A stretch of DNA of 64,000 bases from Acidobacteriota bacterium (GTDB lineage: Bacteria > Acidobacteriota > Vicinamibacteria > Vicinamibacterales > UBA8438). Shown here piece after piece: positions 32,597 to 42,639 of this stretch. The position numbers were made by a program, and so were the translations under genes. The notes beneath the pieces were generated by a model. It was not told where the DNA came from. It did not search any database and saw only the letters and a program-made list of their open reading frames with translations. The number at the start of each line of letters is the position of its first letter. Within the stretch, counting starts at the first letter, position 1. The stretch is from NCBI GenBank assembly GCA_026708265.1, contig JAPOVI010000030.1, positions 1-64,000 of the forward strand, written 5' to 3'.

Positions 32597-33061
32597 ATGA
32601 CGCTCGATTCCGACCTGGTCGCGACGGCGCAGACTCTCGTTCGCAAGCCCGCGTCGGATGTATTCGACGCGTTCGCGAACGCCGAGTCCATGAGCAGGTT
32701 CTGGTTCACCCGGCGTGACGATGGCTTGCGCGCAGGCGAAACGGTGGCCTGGTATCTCGGTCCGGAGCCCGATGCGCTACGCACCGACATACGGGTCACG
32801 TCGCTCGAGCGACCCAACCGGATCGTCATGGAATGGGAGAACGCGGGCGGCTTCACCACGGTGACGTGGACGTTCGAGGAGAAGGGGCCGAACACCACCC
32901 TTCTCCGTGTCGAGGAGACCGGCTACTCCGCCGATCCGGAGACCAACCTCGCGGCCGTGCGCGACTCGATCGGCGGCTTCAACCAGGTCATCATCGCAGC
33001 GAAGGCCTGGCTGGAGCATCGCGCGCCCATCAACGTGATCGCGGACCACGCCGGGGATTGA
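32597..33061 (+). CDS. SRPBCC / AHSA1-like domain protein
   Basis: 154 residues forming one START-like helix-grip domain: VRKPASDVFDAFANAESMSRFWF at the N-terminus, EWENAGGFTTVTWTFEEKG in the sheet, and a long C-terminal helix (GFNQVIIAAKAWLEH). Members bind hydrophobic ligands or act as Hsp90 activators (Aha1-like); without a partner the role is unknown. The start is ATG 32597. The 237-bp gap to the divergent mrp operon presumably contains both promoters. Confidence 0.85.
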   Translation: MTLDSDLVATAQTLVRKPASDVFDAFANAESMSRFWFTRRDDGLRAGETVAWYLGPEPDALRTDIRVTSLERPNRIVMEWENAGGFTTVTWTFEEKGPNTTLLRVEETGYSADPETNLAAVRDSIGGFNQVIIAAKAWLEHRAPINVIADHAGD

Positions 33062-33094
33062 CCGCACACCGCCCCGCCTCTCGCCGCGTGCCCG

Positions 33095-34819
33095 TCAGTC
33101 CTGCGGCAGCGCGAAGACCTGGAGAACCGAGCCGCCACCCGGCGGCCGCTGCATCGTCTCGGGGAACGCGATGCGCGCGTTCCGCCAGGCGAGGCTCCAG
33201 CCGGGGCCGGACGGGATTGCGACGTACTGGCGGCCGTCGACCGCGTAGGTGATCGGGAAGCCGTCGGTCGCCGTCGGCGTGCGCGTGCGCCACAGCTCGG
33301 TGCCGTCGCGGGCGTCGAAGGCGTACATGTGGCGGTCGATGTCGCCGACGAAGACCAGCCCGCCCCCGGTGGTGAGAACCGCCGTCCCGTACTGCCAGCG
33401 GCTGCGCCGGCGCCACAGGAGCTCTCCGGTGCGGCTGTCCATCGCGACGAAGTCGCCCAGTTGCTCGGGGCTCTGCGGGTGCACGGTGAAGCGCCGGTCG
33501 TTGGGGCCGACCCCGCCGCCGCCCAGCTCGGGCGGGGGCATCGCGCCGAAGACGGAGTGCGCGCAGCCCGGCGTCAACGGGACGTAGAACGCCTCGGTCT
33601 CCGGGTGGTAGGCCATGGCCCAGAGGTTCTTCAGGCCGCCGGGGCCGGGGCAGTAGTTCACCGGCACGTCGATCTGCGGGATGCGCTCGGGGACCAGGAT
33701 GCCCTGTCCGCTCACCGGGTGGATCTCGACGATGTCCTGGTAGCCGAGGTCGAACGCGTTCCGGAAGGCCCCGGTGCGCGGATCGAGCTCCCACAGGACG
33801 CCGATCTTGCCCATCTTGAAGAGCGACAGCCCGTTGCCCCGGTCGACGAGGACGATCTCGAACACCTCGTCCAGGTCGTGCGTCTCGGCGGGGATGTGCT
33901 GGAAGTACCAGCGGATCTCGCCGGTGTCGGGATCCAGGGCCAGGGTCGAGTTCGTGTAGAGCGCCGCGCCCTCGGTGCCGCGCTGCACGATGGCCCACGG
34001 CTTGGCCTGGGCGGTGGACCAGTAGATGAGGTTGGTCCCGGGGTCGTAGCTGCCCGGTATCCAGGCATCGGCGCCGGCGCGCCAGGTGAGCGGCAGGTCG
34101 CCCCAGGTGTCGCCCCCCGGCTCGCCGGGGCGGGCGACCGTCGACGTGCGCCACAGCTCGGCGCCGGTCTCGGAATCGTGGGCCGAGATGAAGCAGATGT
34201 CGTTCTTGTAGCGCTCGCACCCGGTCATGCCCGCCACCACCATGCCCTGCACGACGATCGGACCGCTGGTGTAGCGGTAGCCGAGCTCGCTGTCGGCCAC
34301 CTGGTGCTCCCAGACGAGCTCGCCCGTCCGCGCGTCGAGCGCTATCAGCTCCGCCCGGCTCGTGCCGGCGAAGATCTTGTCGCCGTAGATGGCGATGCTG
34401 CGCCGCGCCATGCCGGGCCGGCGGTTGATGGGCAGGTCCTCGTCCGCGGGGACCGCCCGCCGCCGCGCGTGCTCCCAGAGGAAGTCGCCGGTGGCCGCAT
34501 CGAGCGCCTGCACGCCGCTCCGGCTGGGCACGTACATGACGCCGTCGTGGACCAGCGGCGTGACCTCGTCCGTGCCGGGCTGCATCGCCCACGACCAGAC
34601 GAGCTGCAGGTCGCCCACGTTCTCGCGGTCGATCTGGTCGAGCGGGCTGTAGCCCTGGCCGTCGAGGGTCCGCCGCCAGTTGAGCCAGTCGCCGTCGTCC
34701 GGGTCGAGCAACTCCTCCGTCGTGACGGGCTCGAAGTCCGTCACCTGCGCCAGGGCGAGCGGCGCCGGCAGGCCGGCCAGCAAGGCCGCGAGTGTCAACG
34801 CGCGAGCTGTCCGGGTCAT
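33095..34819 (-). CDS. PQQ-dependent (quinoprotein) alcohol/glucose-type dehydrogenase
   Basis: 574 residues from ATG 34819 behind GAGAGGA; the longer track ORF crosses the tRNA. Signal peptide (LTLAALLAGLPAPLALAQ), then an eight-blade propeller with DWLNWRRTLDGQGYSPLDQI, VQALDAATGDFLWEH, WIPGSYDPGTNLIYWSTAQ and VFVGDIDRHMYAFDARDG. These are the classical type I quinoprotein motifs. The vicinal Cys-Cys disulfide of methanol dehydrogenase is not seen, and there is no fused cytochrome domain, so electrons must pass to a separate carrier. The substrate cannot be assigned. Confidence 0.85.
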   Translation of the reverse strand: MTRTARALTLAALLAGLPAPLALAQVTDFEPVTTEELLDPDDGDWLNWRRTLDGQGYSPLDQIDRENVGDLQLVWSWAMQPGTDEVTPLVHDGVMYVPSRSGVQALDAATGDFLWEHARRRAVPADEDLPINRRPGMARRSIAIYGDKIFAGTSRAELIALDARTGELVWEHQVADSELGYRYTSGPIVVQGMVVAGMTGCERYKNDICFISAHDSETGAELWRTSTVARPGEPGGDTWGDLPLTWRAGADAWIPGSYDPGTNLIYWSTAQAKPWAIVQRGTEGAALYTNSTLALDPDTGEIRWYFQHIPAETHDLDEVFEIVLVDRGNGLSLFKMGKIGVLWELDPRTGAFRNAFDLGYQDIVEIHPVSGQGILVPERIPQIDVPVNYCPGPGGLKNLWAMAYHPETEAFYVPLTPGCAHSVFGAMPPPELGGGGVGPNDRRFTVHPQSPEQLGDFVAMDSRTGELLWRRRSRWQYGTAVLTTGGGLVFVGDIDRHMYAFDARDGTELWRTRTPTATDGFPITYAVDGRQYVAIPSGPGWSLAWRNARIAFPETMQRPPGGGSVLQVFALPQD

Positions 34820-34902
34820 GACGTGGGGTCCTCTCTCGGGTGCGACACGGCGCCCGGGCTGGCCAATGCTCGGCCTGACCCTACCCGTCGGTCGCGGGCG
34901 AT

Positions 34903-34992
34903 TGGCGGAGGGACAGGGATTCGAACCCTGGAGCGGGTTTCCCCGCCAACGGTTTTCAAGACCGCCGCCTTCAACCACTCGGCCATCCCTCC
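34903..34992 (-). tRNA. tRNA-Ser (UGA anticodon)
   Basis: On the minus strand: acceptor GGAGGGA pairs with TCCCTCC, D-arm GCCGAGTGGTTGAAGGC, anticodon loop CTTGAAA (anticodon TGA), a long variable arm (GGCGGGGAAACCCGC) typical of class II serine tRNA, and T-arm GGGTTCGAATCCC. The 3' CCA is encoded in the DNA. It lies 14 bp downstream of serS on the same strand and is likely co-transcribed with it. Confidence 0.95.
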
Positions 34993-35006
34993 GATGTCGT
35001 TCCGGC

Positions 35007-36335
35007 TCACGCCCGCGGCTCGATGACCTCCAGCCCGCGCATGTAGGGGCGCAGGGCCTTCGGGATGACGACGGAGCCGTCGCGCTGCTGCCCGTTCTCG
35101 AGGATTGCGATGAGCGCGCGGCCGACCGCGACGCCCGAGCCGTTCAGCGTGTGCACGAACTCCGGCTTGCCCTTGCCCGCCTCGCGCCGGAAGCGGATGC
35201 GGGCGCGGCGGGCCTGGAAGGCCTCCGTGTTGCTGCACGAGGAGATCTCGCGGTAGGCCTGCTGGCCGGGCAGCCACACCTCGATATCGTAGGTCTTCGC
35301 CGCCGCGAAGCCCATGTCGCCGGTGCAGAGCGTCACCGTGCGGTAGGGGAGCTCCAGGCGCCGGAGCACGGTCTCGGCGTGGCCGGTCAGCTCCTCCAGC
35401 ACGTCGTACGACTGCTCGGGCGTGGCGTAGGCCACCAGCTCCACCTTGTCGAACTGGTGCTGGCGGATGAGGCCGCGGACGTCCTTGCCGTGCGAGCCGG
35501 CCTCGCTCCGGAAGCAGGGCGTGTAGGCGGCGTAGCGGATGGGGAGCGCCGCCCCGTCCACGATCTCCTCGCGGTGCAGGTTGCAGAGCGGCACCTCGGC
35601 CGTCGGGATGAGATACAGGTCCCAGTCGCCCGCCACCTTGAAGAGGTCCGCCTCGAACTTCGGCAGGTTGCCGGTGCCGATGAGCGCGTCCGACCGCACC
35701 AGGAACGGCGGCTCGACCTCCGTGTAGCCGTGCTCCGTGGTGTGCAGGTCGAGCATGAAGTCGATGAGGGCGCGGCTGAGACGGGCGCCCGCTCCGGCGA
35801 GCACCGCGAAGCGCGCGCCCGCGATCCGGCTGGCCCGCTCGAAGTCCAGGATGCCCAACGCCGGCCCGATGTCCCAGTGCGCGCGCGGCTCGAAGTCGAA
35901 CGCGGGCGGCTCGCCGTGGCGCCGCACCTCGGGGTTGTCGGCGTCGGAGCTGCCGACGGGCACGCTCGCGTGCGGGAGGTTCGGCAGCGTGAGGGCCAGC
36001 CGGTCGCGCTCGGCCTCCACCTCCGCCAGCTTCGCCTCGTGCTCCTTGATGCGCGCGCCGTGGGCCTGGCCCTCGGCCATCAGCGCCGCCACTTCGTCAC
36101 CGCCAGCCGCGCCGCCGTCGCCGCCACCGCGGCCGCCGGCCTTGCGGGCGCGGGCGATCCGCTCGCCCACCTCCTTCCGCGCGCGGCGCGTCCGCTCCAG
36201 CACCGGGAGGAGCGTCCGCCGCTCGGTGTCGAGGCGGACCAGGTCGGTCAGGGCGTCGGCGGTGCCCGGGCCGCGCGTTTCGAGGCCCGCGCGGACGTCG
36301 TCGAGGCGTTCGCGAAGCAGCGTGGGATCAAGCAT
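35007..36335 (-). CDS. serS: Seryl-tRNA synthetase
   Basis: 442 residues from ATG 36335. N-terminal antiparallel coiled-coil tRNA-binding arm (about 30-110, with a Gly-rich break [14 protein letters not shown]), then the class II catalytic core: motif 1 region, motif 2 [21 protein letters not shown], and motif 3 [19 protein letters not shown]. It charges tRNA-Ser (and Sec). It starts only 31 bp from divergent galU. Its product's own tRNA gene is directly downstream. Confidence 0.97.
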   Translation of the reverse strand: MLDPTLLRERLDDVRAGLETRGPGTADALTDLVRLDTERRTLLPVLERTRRARKEVGERIARARKAGGRGGGDGGAAGGDEVAALMAEGQAHGARIKEHEAKLAEVEAERDRLALTLPNLPHASVPVGSSDADNPEVRRHGEPPAFDFEPRAHWDIGPALGILDFERASRIAGARFAVLAGAGARLSRALIDFMLDLHTTEHGYTEVEPPFLVRSDALIGTGNLPKFEADLFKVAGDWDLYLIPTAEVPLCNLHREEIVDGAALPIRYAAYTPCFRSEAGSHGKDVRGLIRQHQFDKVELVAYATPEQSYDVLEELTGHAETVLRRLELPYRTVTLCTGDMGFAAAKTYDIEVWLPGQQAYREISSCSNTEAFQARRARIRFRREAGKGKPEFVHTLNGSGVAVGRALIAILENGQQRDGSVVIPKALRPYMRGLEVIEPRA

Positions 36336-36366
36336 CGGTGACCTGAATGATACGATTGCCGGCCGT

Positions 36367-37254
36367 ATGCCGCCGAACGTCGACGTTCTGACGGCCGTCA
36401 TCCCGGCCGCCGGCCTCGGCACGCGGATGCTCCCCGCCACGAAGTCGATTCCGAAGGAGCTCCTGCCGCTCGTCGACCGGCCCATCGTGCAGTACGGGGT
36501 CGAGGAGGCGGTGCGCTCCGGCGTCCGCCGCGTCGCGCTCGTCACCAACCCCGGCAACACGCTGAGCGCGTCGCACTTTGCGCCGCACCCGGCGCTCGAG
36601 CGCGCCCTCGCCGAGAGCGGCCGCGACGAGGCGCTGGCCACGATGCGCGCGCTGGCCGCGATGGCCGAGGTGACGACCGTCCACCAGGAGACGCCCCTCG
36701 GGCTCGGCCACGCCGTGCTCTGCGGCCGGCCCGTGGTGGGCGACGCCCCGTTCGCGGTCATGCTGCCCGACGACGTCATCGACGCCGACCCGCCGGCGCT
36801 CGGGCGGATGATCGACGTCTTCAGGAAGGTCGGCGGGCCGGTCGTGCTGGTCGAGCGCGTTCCGCATTCCGTCGTCCATCGCTACGGGGTCATCGCCGCC
36901 GAGCCGCTGGGCGGCGGCGTCCACCGCGTCACCGACCTCGTCGAGAAGCCGGCCCCCGACGAGGCGCCTTCCGACCTCGCCATCGTCGGCCGCTACGTGC
37001 TGACTCCCGACACCTTCGCGGCCCTCGAAGCGACCGGCGCCGGCGCCGGGGGGGAGATTCAGCTCACCGACGGCCTGCGGCGGCTGCTGCGGCTGCGCCC
37101 CGTCTTCGCCTGGGAGCTCGAGGGAACGCGCCTCGACGCCGGCACGCCGGCCGGCTACCTGGAGGCGACGATCCACTTCGCGCTGAAGCGCCGGGACCTC
37201 GCCCCCGTGATCGAGGGAGCGCTGGGCGCCGCGCGGGGCGTCGCCGGCCGCTGA
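36367..37254 (+). CDS. galU: UTP-glucose-1-phosphate uridylyltransferase
   Basis: 295 residues with [22 protein letters not shown] (nucleotide-binding loop and catalytic Lys), [45 protein letters not shown] and [13 protein letters not shown], all canonical for GalU. It makes UDP-glucose for glycans and envelope polymers. The start is ATG 36367, 31 bp from the serS start in the opposite direction. Confidence 0.96.
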   Translation: MPPNVDVLTAVIPAAGLGTRMLPATKSIPKELLPLVDRPIVQYGVEEAVRSGVRRVALVTNPGNTLSASHFAPHPALERALAESGRDEALATMRALAAMAEVTTVHQETPLGLGHAVLCGRPVVGDAPFAVMLPDDVIDADPPALGRMIDVFRKVGGPVVLVERVPHSVVHRYGVIAAEPLGGGVHRVTDLVEKPAPDEAPSDLAIVGRYVLTPDTFAALEATGAGAGGEIQLTDGLRRLLRLRPVFAWELEGTRLDAGTPAGYLEATIHFALKRRDLAPVIEGALGAARGVAGR

Positions 37255-37273
37255 CGTCCCGCTCGGAGGGACG
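37255..37273. terminator. Hairpin between convergent galU and fmdB genes
   Basis: CGTCCC (37255-37260) and GGGACG (37268-37273) form a 6-bp stem with a 7-nt loop right after the galU stop; a second GTGGG/CCCAC hairpin follows. No T-run is present, so intrinsic termination is uncertain. Confidence 0.3.
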
Positions 37274-37349
37274 GGTGGGCCGGCCCCACGGGTGGCCGCG
37301 GGCGGAACCTCGACCCGGGCCCGGCCTCTCGGTGCGTCGACCGTCCGAC

Positions 37350-37772
37350 TTAACCGGGGGCCGACGACGAGGCTGACGACGAACCCGAGCCGGTCGGCTT
37401 CGCGCCGCTGCCCGAGCCGGACGAGGCGCTCGCCCCGGAGGGCTTGCCGTCCGAGCCGGACGACGCGCCGTCGCCGGCCTTGCCGTCCCTGGACGACTTG
37501 CTCTCGCCGGATGCCTTCGCGTCCGCCCCGTTCGCCGACTTGGCGTCCCTGCCTGCCTCCGGGCCGCCCTCGGCCGGCTTCCCGTCGCCCGGCTTGCGCG
37601 CGTAGTCGGTGACGTACCAGCCCGTGCCCTTGAACTGGATGGCCGGCGGCGACAGCAGTTTGCGGATGGGGCCGCCGCATTCCGGGCACGTCGTGAGCGG
37701 CGGGTCCGAGAACTTGCGGATGCGCTCGAAGCGGTGCCCGCAGTCGTCGCACTCGTACTCGTAGAGCGGCAT
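37350..37772 (-). CDS. FmdB-family zinc-ribbon protein with low-complexity tail
   Basis: 140 residues. Residues 1-42 hold the FmdB zinc ribbon: MPLYEYECDDCGHRFE and TTCPECGGPIRKLLSPPA, two CxxC pairs. FKGTGWYVTDYARKP matches the conserved follow-on segment. Residues about 62-140 are a disordered tail rich in Ser, Gly, Lys, Asp and Ala. The function of the family (named from the amidase/formamidase regulator FmdB) is poorly defined; nucleic acid or metal binding is likely. ATG 37772 was chosen because the family always starts MP(L/I)YEY. Confidence 0.9.
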   Translation of the reverse strand: MPLYEYECDDCGHRFERIRKFSDPPLTTCPECGGPIRKLLSPPAIQFKGTGWYVTDYARKPGDGKPAEGGPEAGRDAKSANGADAKASGESKSSRDGKAGDGASSGSDGKPSGASASSGSGSGAKPTGSGSSSASSSAPG

Positions 37773-38110
37773 TCTTCCCTCGCCTCGCTCGCGCCCCGGT
37801 GGTTGCGGCCGTCCTGCGTCGCGGTCCGTCCGGAGGCGCCCCCGGATCGGGTTCCCCGCGCACGGTCCCCAACCGCCCATCGTACCGGCCGGGGGTTGCG
37901 CCGTCAACGGCAGGAACGAGCCGCACGGGGCGCGAGGCCGGCAACGCGGTCCTCGTGGGGCTCCCCGGCCAGTAGCCGACGCGGAACGAGTCGCGCGGGC
38001 GAGAGGTCCGCCACGGCGGCATGCGCGCCGGCCGGGTCATTCGTCACACGGGCGGCGGCGGGCGTGATACGTTGAGCACTGCTCCTTGCGCACACCCCGG
38101 AGACCCGACG
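37773..38110. other. Intergenic region, 338 bp, no gene seen
   Basis: Lies between divergent fmdB and a small coiled-coil gene. The track ORFs here are Arg/Pro-rich shadows. A slightly AT-richer patch (about 38065-38090, GTGATACGTTGAGCAC) may contain the plus-strand promoter. Confidence 0.4.
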
Positions 38111-38377
38111 ATGGTTGAGCTGTTCCGGACCCTGACCCTCGGCGACACGCTCGGGGTCGGGTCGCTGCTCGCGCTGGTCTGGCTGGTGGCGCGGCTGGAG
38201 TGGACCCGCTCCGACGCCGCGACGGCACACCGCGCGATCGCGAAACGGCTGGACGACCTCTCCGCAAAGGTGCAGAGAACGGCGGAGCAGGTGCAGAAGG
38301 CGGCGGAGGACGTCGCCTACCTGCGCGGGCGCCAGGACGAGCGCGACCGCGCGACGTCCCCATCCGAGGCTCGCTAG
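38111..38377 (+). CDS. Small membrane-anchored coiled-coil protein
   Basis: 88 residues from ATG 38111 (MVELFRTLTLGDTL). One N-terminal membrane helix (VGSLLALVWLVARLEW) is followed by a coiled coil (AIAKRLDDLSAKVQRTAEQVQKAAEDVAYLRG) and a charged tail. I do not recognise the family. It is convergent with the DUF885 gene (32 bp between stops). Confidence 0.6.
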   Translation: MVELFRTLTLGDTLGVGSLLALVWLVARLEWTRSDAATAHRAIAKRLDDLSAKVQRTAEQVQKAAEDVAYLRGRQDERDRATSPSEAR

Positions 38378-38409
38378 GAGCTTGCGCCGCCCCACGGCGG
38401 GCCGGGCGG

Positions 38410-40086
38410 CTACTCCAGCAGGGAGCCGTCCCCGACCAGCAGGGCGCGGTGCATCCAGAAGGGCAGGGCGCCCTGGCCCAGCAGGCGGTCGTGGAAGCGG
38501 CGCAGCTCGAAGCCGTCGCCCTCGGCCGCCTCGCAGTCGGCGCGGAGCTTCAGCAGCATCTGCTTGCCCAGGGAGTAGAGGACGTAGCCGGGGTCGAAGG
38601 TGCCGCGCTCGGCCTCCCGGCGCGCGCTGCCCTCCTCCAGGTAGGCCTCGTCGCGGAAGAAGCGCACGCCCTGCTCCACGGAGAGGTCCTCCGTGTGGAG
38701 GCGGATGCCGACGACGGTGCGGGCGAGGCGAATGAGCGCCTCGGCGAGCTGGCCCAGGCGGATCTCGGTGTTCTTGCGCTGGAACCCCTGCTCGATCATC
38801 ACGTGCTCGGCGTAGTGGGCCCAGCCTTCGACGAACGACGTCGGGGCGAACAGCACCGACTTCCGGAGCGGCGACGCCACCCCGCGCAGGTGCTCGAACT
38901 GCAGTAGGTGCCCGGGGTAGACCTCGTGCATCGACATCGACCAGAGCGTGGCGAAGCTGAAGTCGCGCAGGTGCTCCTCCTGCCGCTCGGGCGGCCACGA
39001 CGGGTCGACGTTCGTGACGTAGTAGCGTGCCGGCATCCGCGTCGCCTCGAACGGCCCCGCCGTCCAGAGGCTGGCGAACGTCCAGCGGTAGAAGTCGGGG
39101 GTCGGCCCTATCCGGACATCGTCGTGCTCCGGCAGGCTGACCAGGCGCTTGCGGCGCAGGAAGGCCAGCAGATCCCGCACCTGCCCCTCGACGGTCGGGA
39201 TGAGCTCGGCGGGGGCGGGGTGCTTCTCCTTGATCTTCCGCCACGCGGCGGCCGCATCGCCCGACCGCTCGCCCGCCAGCCGCCGGAACTCCTCCTGCGT
39301 CGCCTCGAGCTCCCTGAGCGCGATCTGCGCCAGGCGCTCGGCCGGCAGGTCGATGCCCTCGTCGAGGCGCAGCTTCTCCGCGAAGCGCTCCGGCCCGAGT
39401 CGAAAGGACGCTCGGCTCCGCGCGGCCAGCGCTTCGCGCAGGTGCCCCAGGTAGGACCGCAGGGCGTCGATGGCGTCGGTCGAGGCGTCGGCCAGGTCGC
39501 CCAGCAGGTGCATGTCCTCGAGGTCGCGGAAGGCGCGCGGCAGGTCGCGCTCGACGAAGGACAGCAGGCCCTCGAACGACTCGATGCCCACGCGGACGAA
39601 GAGGCCCGGGGGGTCCGTCACGTTCTGCCGCGCCGCCTCGAGCAGCCGCGGCGTCTGGCGCAGCTTCGACCCGATGCGCCGCGCCCGCTCCGTGATGTCG
39701 GCGTAGGGGAAGAGGACCTGCGAGGTCAGGCTGCCGGCCAGCGTGTCGGCGTAGAACAGCGGATTCCGCTCCCACTCGCGGGCCTGCTCGAGGGCGAAGA
39801 GCCGGCTGCGGATGCGGTCGGCCAGCATCCGCTGCTCGAGGCCCTCCTCGCGGGTCAGGCCCGACGGGGCGATGCCGTCGAGCCGCCGCGCCCAGCCCCC
39901 GAGCTCGCGGATGCGCGCCTCGATAGCGGAACGGCCGAAGTCCTCCAGCAGGTCGTCGTGCAGGTGAACGCCGTCGGCGGCCGCTTCCGTGGGGCAGGTC
40001 TCGTGGAGGTGCGCGAGGTACTCGTCAGCGAAGTGCGCGAGCGGCTCGGATATCTGCGACTGGTGTCTCGTTGTCGACCGGGGCAT
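38410..40086 (-). CDS. DUF885-family metallopeptidase (M32-like carboxypeptidase fold)
   Basis: 558 residues, no clear signal peptide, mostly helical. The zinc site HEVYPGHLLQFEHLR (HExxxGH) at about 390 and SFVEGWAHYAEHVM (second-site Glu) are the standard DUF885 motifs, with YSLGKQMLLKLR and LLGQGALPFWM near the C-terminus. DUF885 enzymes are related to oligopeptidases/carboxypeptidases and are widespread in acidobacteria; the natural substrate is unknown. Start ATG 40086. Confidence 0.88.
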   Translation of the reverse strand: MPRSTTRHQSQISEPLAHFADEYLAHLHETCPTEAAADGVHLHDDLLEDFGRSAIEARIRELGGWARRLDGIAPSGLTREEGLEQRMLADRIRSRLFALEQAREWERNPLFYADTLAGSLTSQVLFPYADITERARRIGSKLRQTPRLLEAARQNVTDPPGLFVRVGIESFEGLLSFVERDLPRAFRDLEDMHLLGDLADASTDAIDALRSYLGHLREALAARSRASFRLGPERFAEKLRLDEGIDLPAERLAQIALRELEATQEEFRRLAGERSGDAAAAWRKIKEKHPAPAELIPTVEGQVRDLLAFLRRKRLVSLPEHDDVRIGPTPDFYRWTFASLWTAGPFEATRMPARYYVTNVDPSWPPERQEEHLRDFSFATLWSMSMHEVYPGHLLQFEHLRGVASPLRKSVLFAPTSFVEGWAHYAEHVMIEQGFQRKNTEIRLGQLAEALIRLARTVVGIRLHTEDLSVEQGVRFFRDEAYLEEGSARREAERGTFDPGYVLYSLGKQMLLKLRADCEAAEGDGFELRRFHDRLLGQGALPFWMHRALLVGDGSLLE

Positions 40087-40292
40087 GGTGGAGTCTCATC
40101 GAGGACCACAACCGGATTCCTCCCTGCGAAGGAACCCCCGCCACTTGATAGTACAATAGCCACGGTCCGCGCACAGTCGGAGGCGCGCTCCCGCGCCCCG
40201 AAGACGGGGCGCGCCGGGAGTCTGCGCGGGCGCGAAGTCCTGCATCCCACGTTTCCGCGGCGCAGACTTCTGGCCGCATCGTTCCCCGGCCC

Positions 40293-41215
40293 GTGCTGCT
40301 CAACCCCGGCACCCTCTACGTCGTCGCGACCCCCATCGGCAACCTGGAGGACGTGACCTACCGGGCGGTCCGCGTGCTGGGGGGCGTCGACCTCATCGCG
40401 GCGGAGGACACCCGCCACGCGGCGAAGCTGCTCGCCCGCTACGAGGTGAAGACGCCCCGCACGAGCCTCCACGAGCACAACGAGGCCGAGAAGACCGGCC
40501 GTCTGTTGGCGCGGCTGGCGCGCGGCGAGACGATCGCCCTCGTCAGCGACGCCGGAACACCGCTCGTCTCCGACCCCGGGGCGCGCCTGGTGCGCGCGGC
40601 GCGCGAGCGCGGCCTGCGGGTGGAGGCCGTCCCGGGCCCCAGCGCCGTCCTGGCGGCGCTGGTGAGCTCGGGCCTCGCCGCCGCATCATTCACCTTCGCC
40701 GGGTTCCCGCCCTTCCGTTCGCACGCCCGGACCCGCTGGTTCGCGGCGCTGGCGCGCGAGCCGCGGCCGTTCGTCTTCTTCGAGGCGCCGCACCGCATCG
40801 ACGCGTCGCTCCGCGACCTCGAGGCCGCGGCGGGCGAGCGGACGATCGCCGTCTGCCGCGAGCTCACGAAGCTCCACGAGCAGTCGCTGGTCGGTGCGGT
40901 CGGCGACGTGCGCGCGCGCCTGACGAAGCCCCGGGGGGAGTTCACGGTGGTCGTCGAGGCAGCACCGGAGGTCGAGCGGGAGCGGGTTCCGACGGCGGAA
41001 CGGGCCGCGGTGCCGGATCCGGCCGGCGAGCAGGCTGCGGCGACCCTCACCGACGAGGTCGGCCGGCTGCTCGAGCAGGGCGTCAGCCGCACCGCCGCGG
41101 TCCGCGCCGTCGCGGCGCGGTTCGGCGTTTCGCGGCGCGAGGCCTACCAGGCCGGGCTGCGCGCCGAGCCGCAGGGCGGCGACGGAACAGCGGCGGAAGC
41201 ACCGCGAGGCGGCAA

Positions 41216-41219
<4 letters not shown>
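40293..41219 (+). CDS. rsmI: 16S rRNA (cytidine(1402)-2'-O)-methyltransferase
   Basis: 308 residues from GTG 40293 (MLLNPGTLYVVATPIGNLED). RsmI hallmarks: TPIGNLEDVTYRAVRVL, AEDTRHAAKLLARY, LVSDAGTPLVSDPG, VPGPSAVLAAL and FFEAPHRI. It uses SAM to methylate the decoding centre. The C-terminal 70 residues add a helical region ending in a helix-turn-helix-like segment (VAARFGVSRREAYQAGL), also seen in other RsmI proteins. The stop overlaps the glmU start (TTGA), coupling the two. Confidence 0.95.
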
Positions 41220-42625
<1,406 letters not shown>

Positions 42626-42639
42626 GGAAGGCGAACGCC

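Noticed and set aside
42626-42639. glmS ribozyme/riboswitch
   Set aside because: The 14-bp gap cannot hold one, and glmU ends immediately before.
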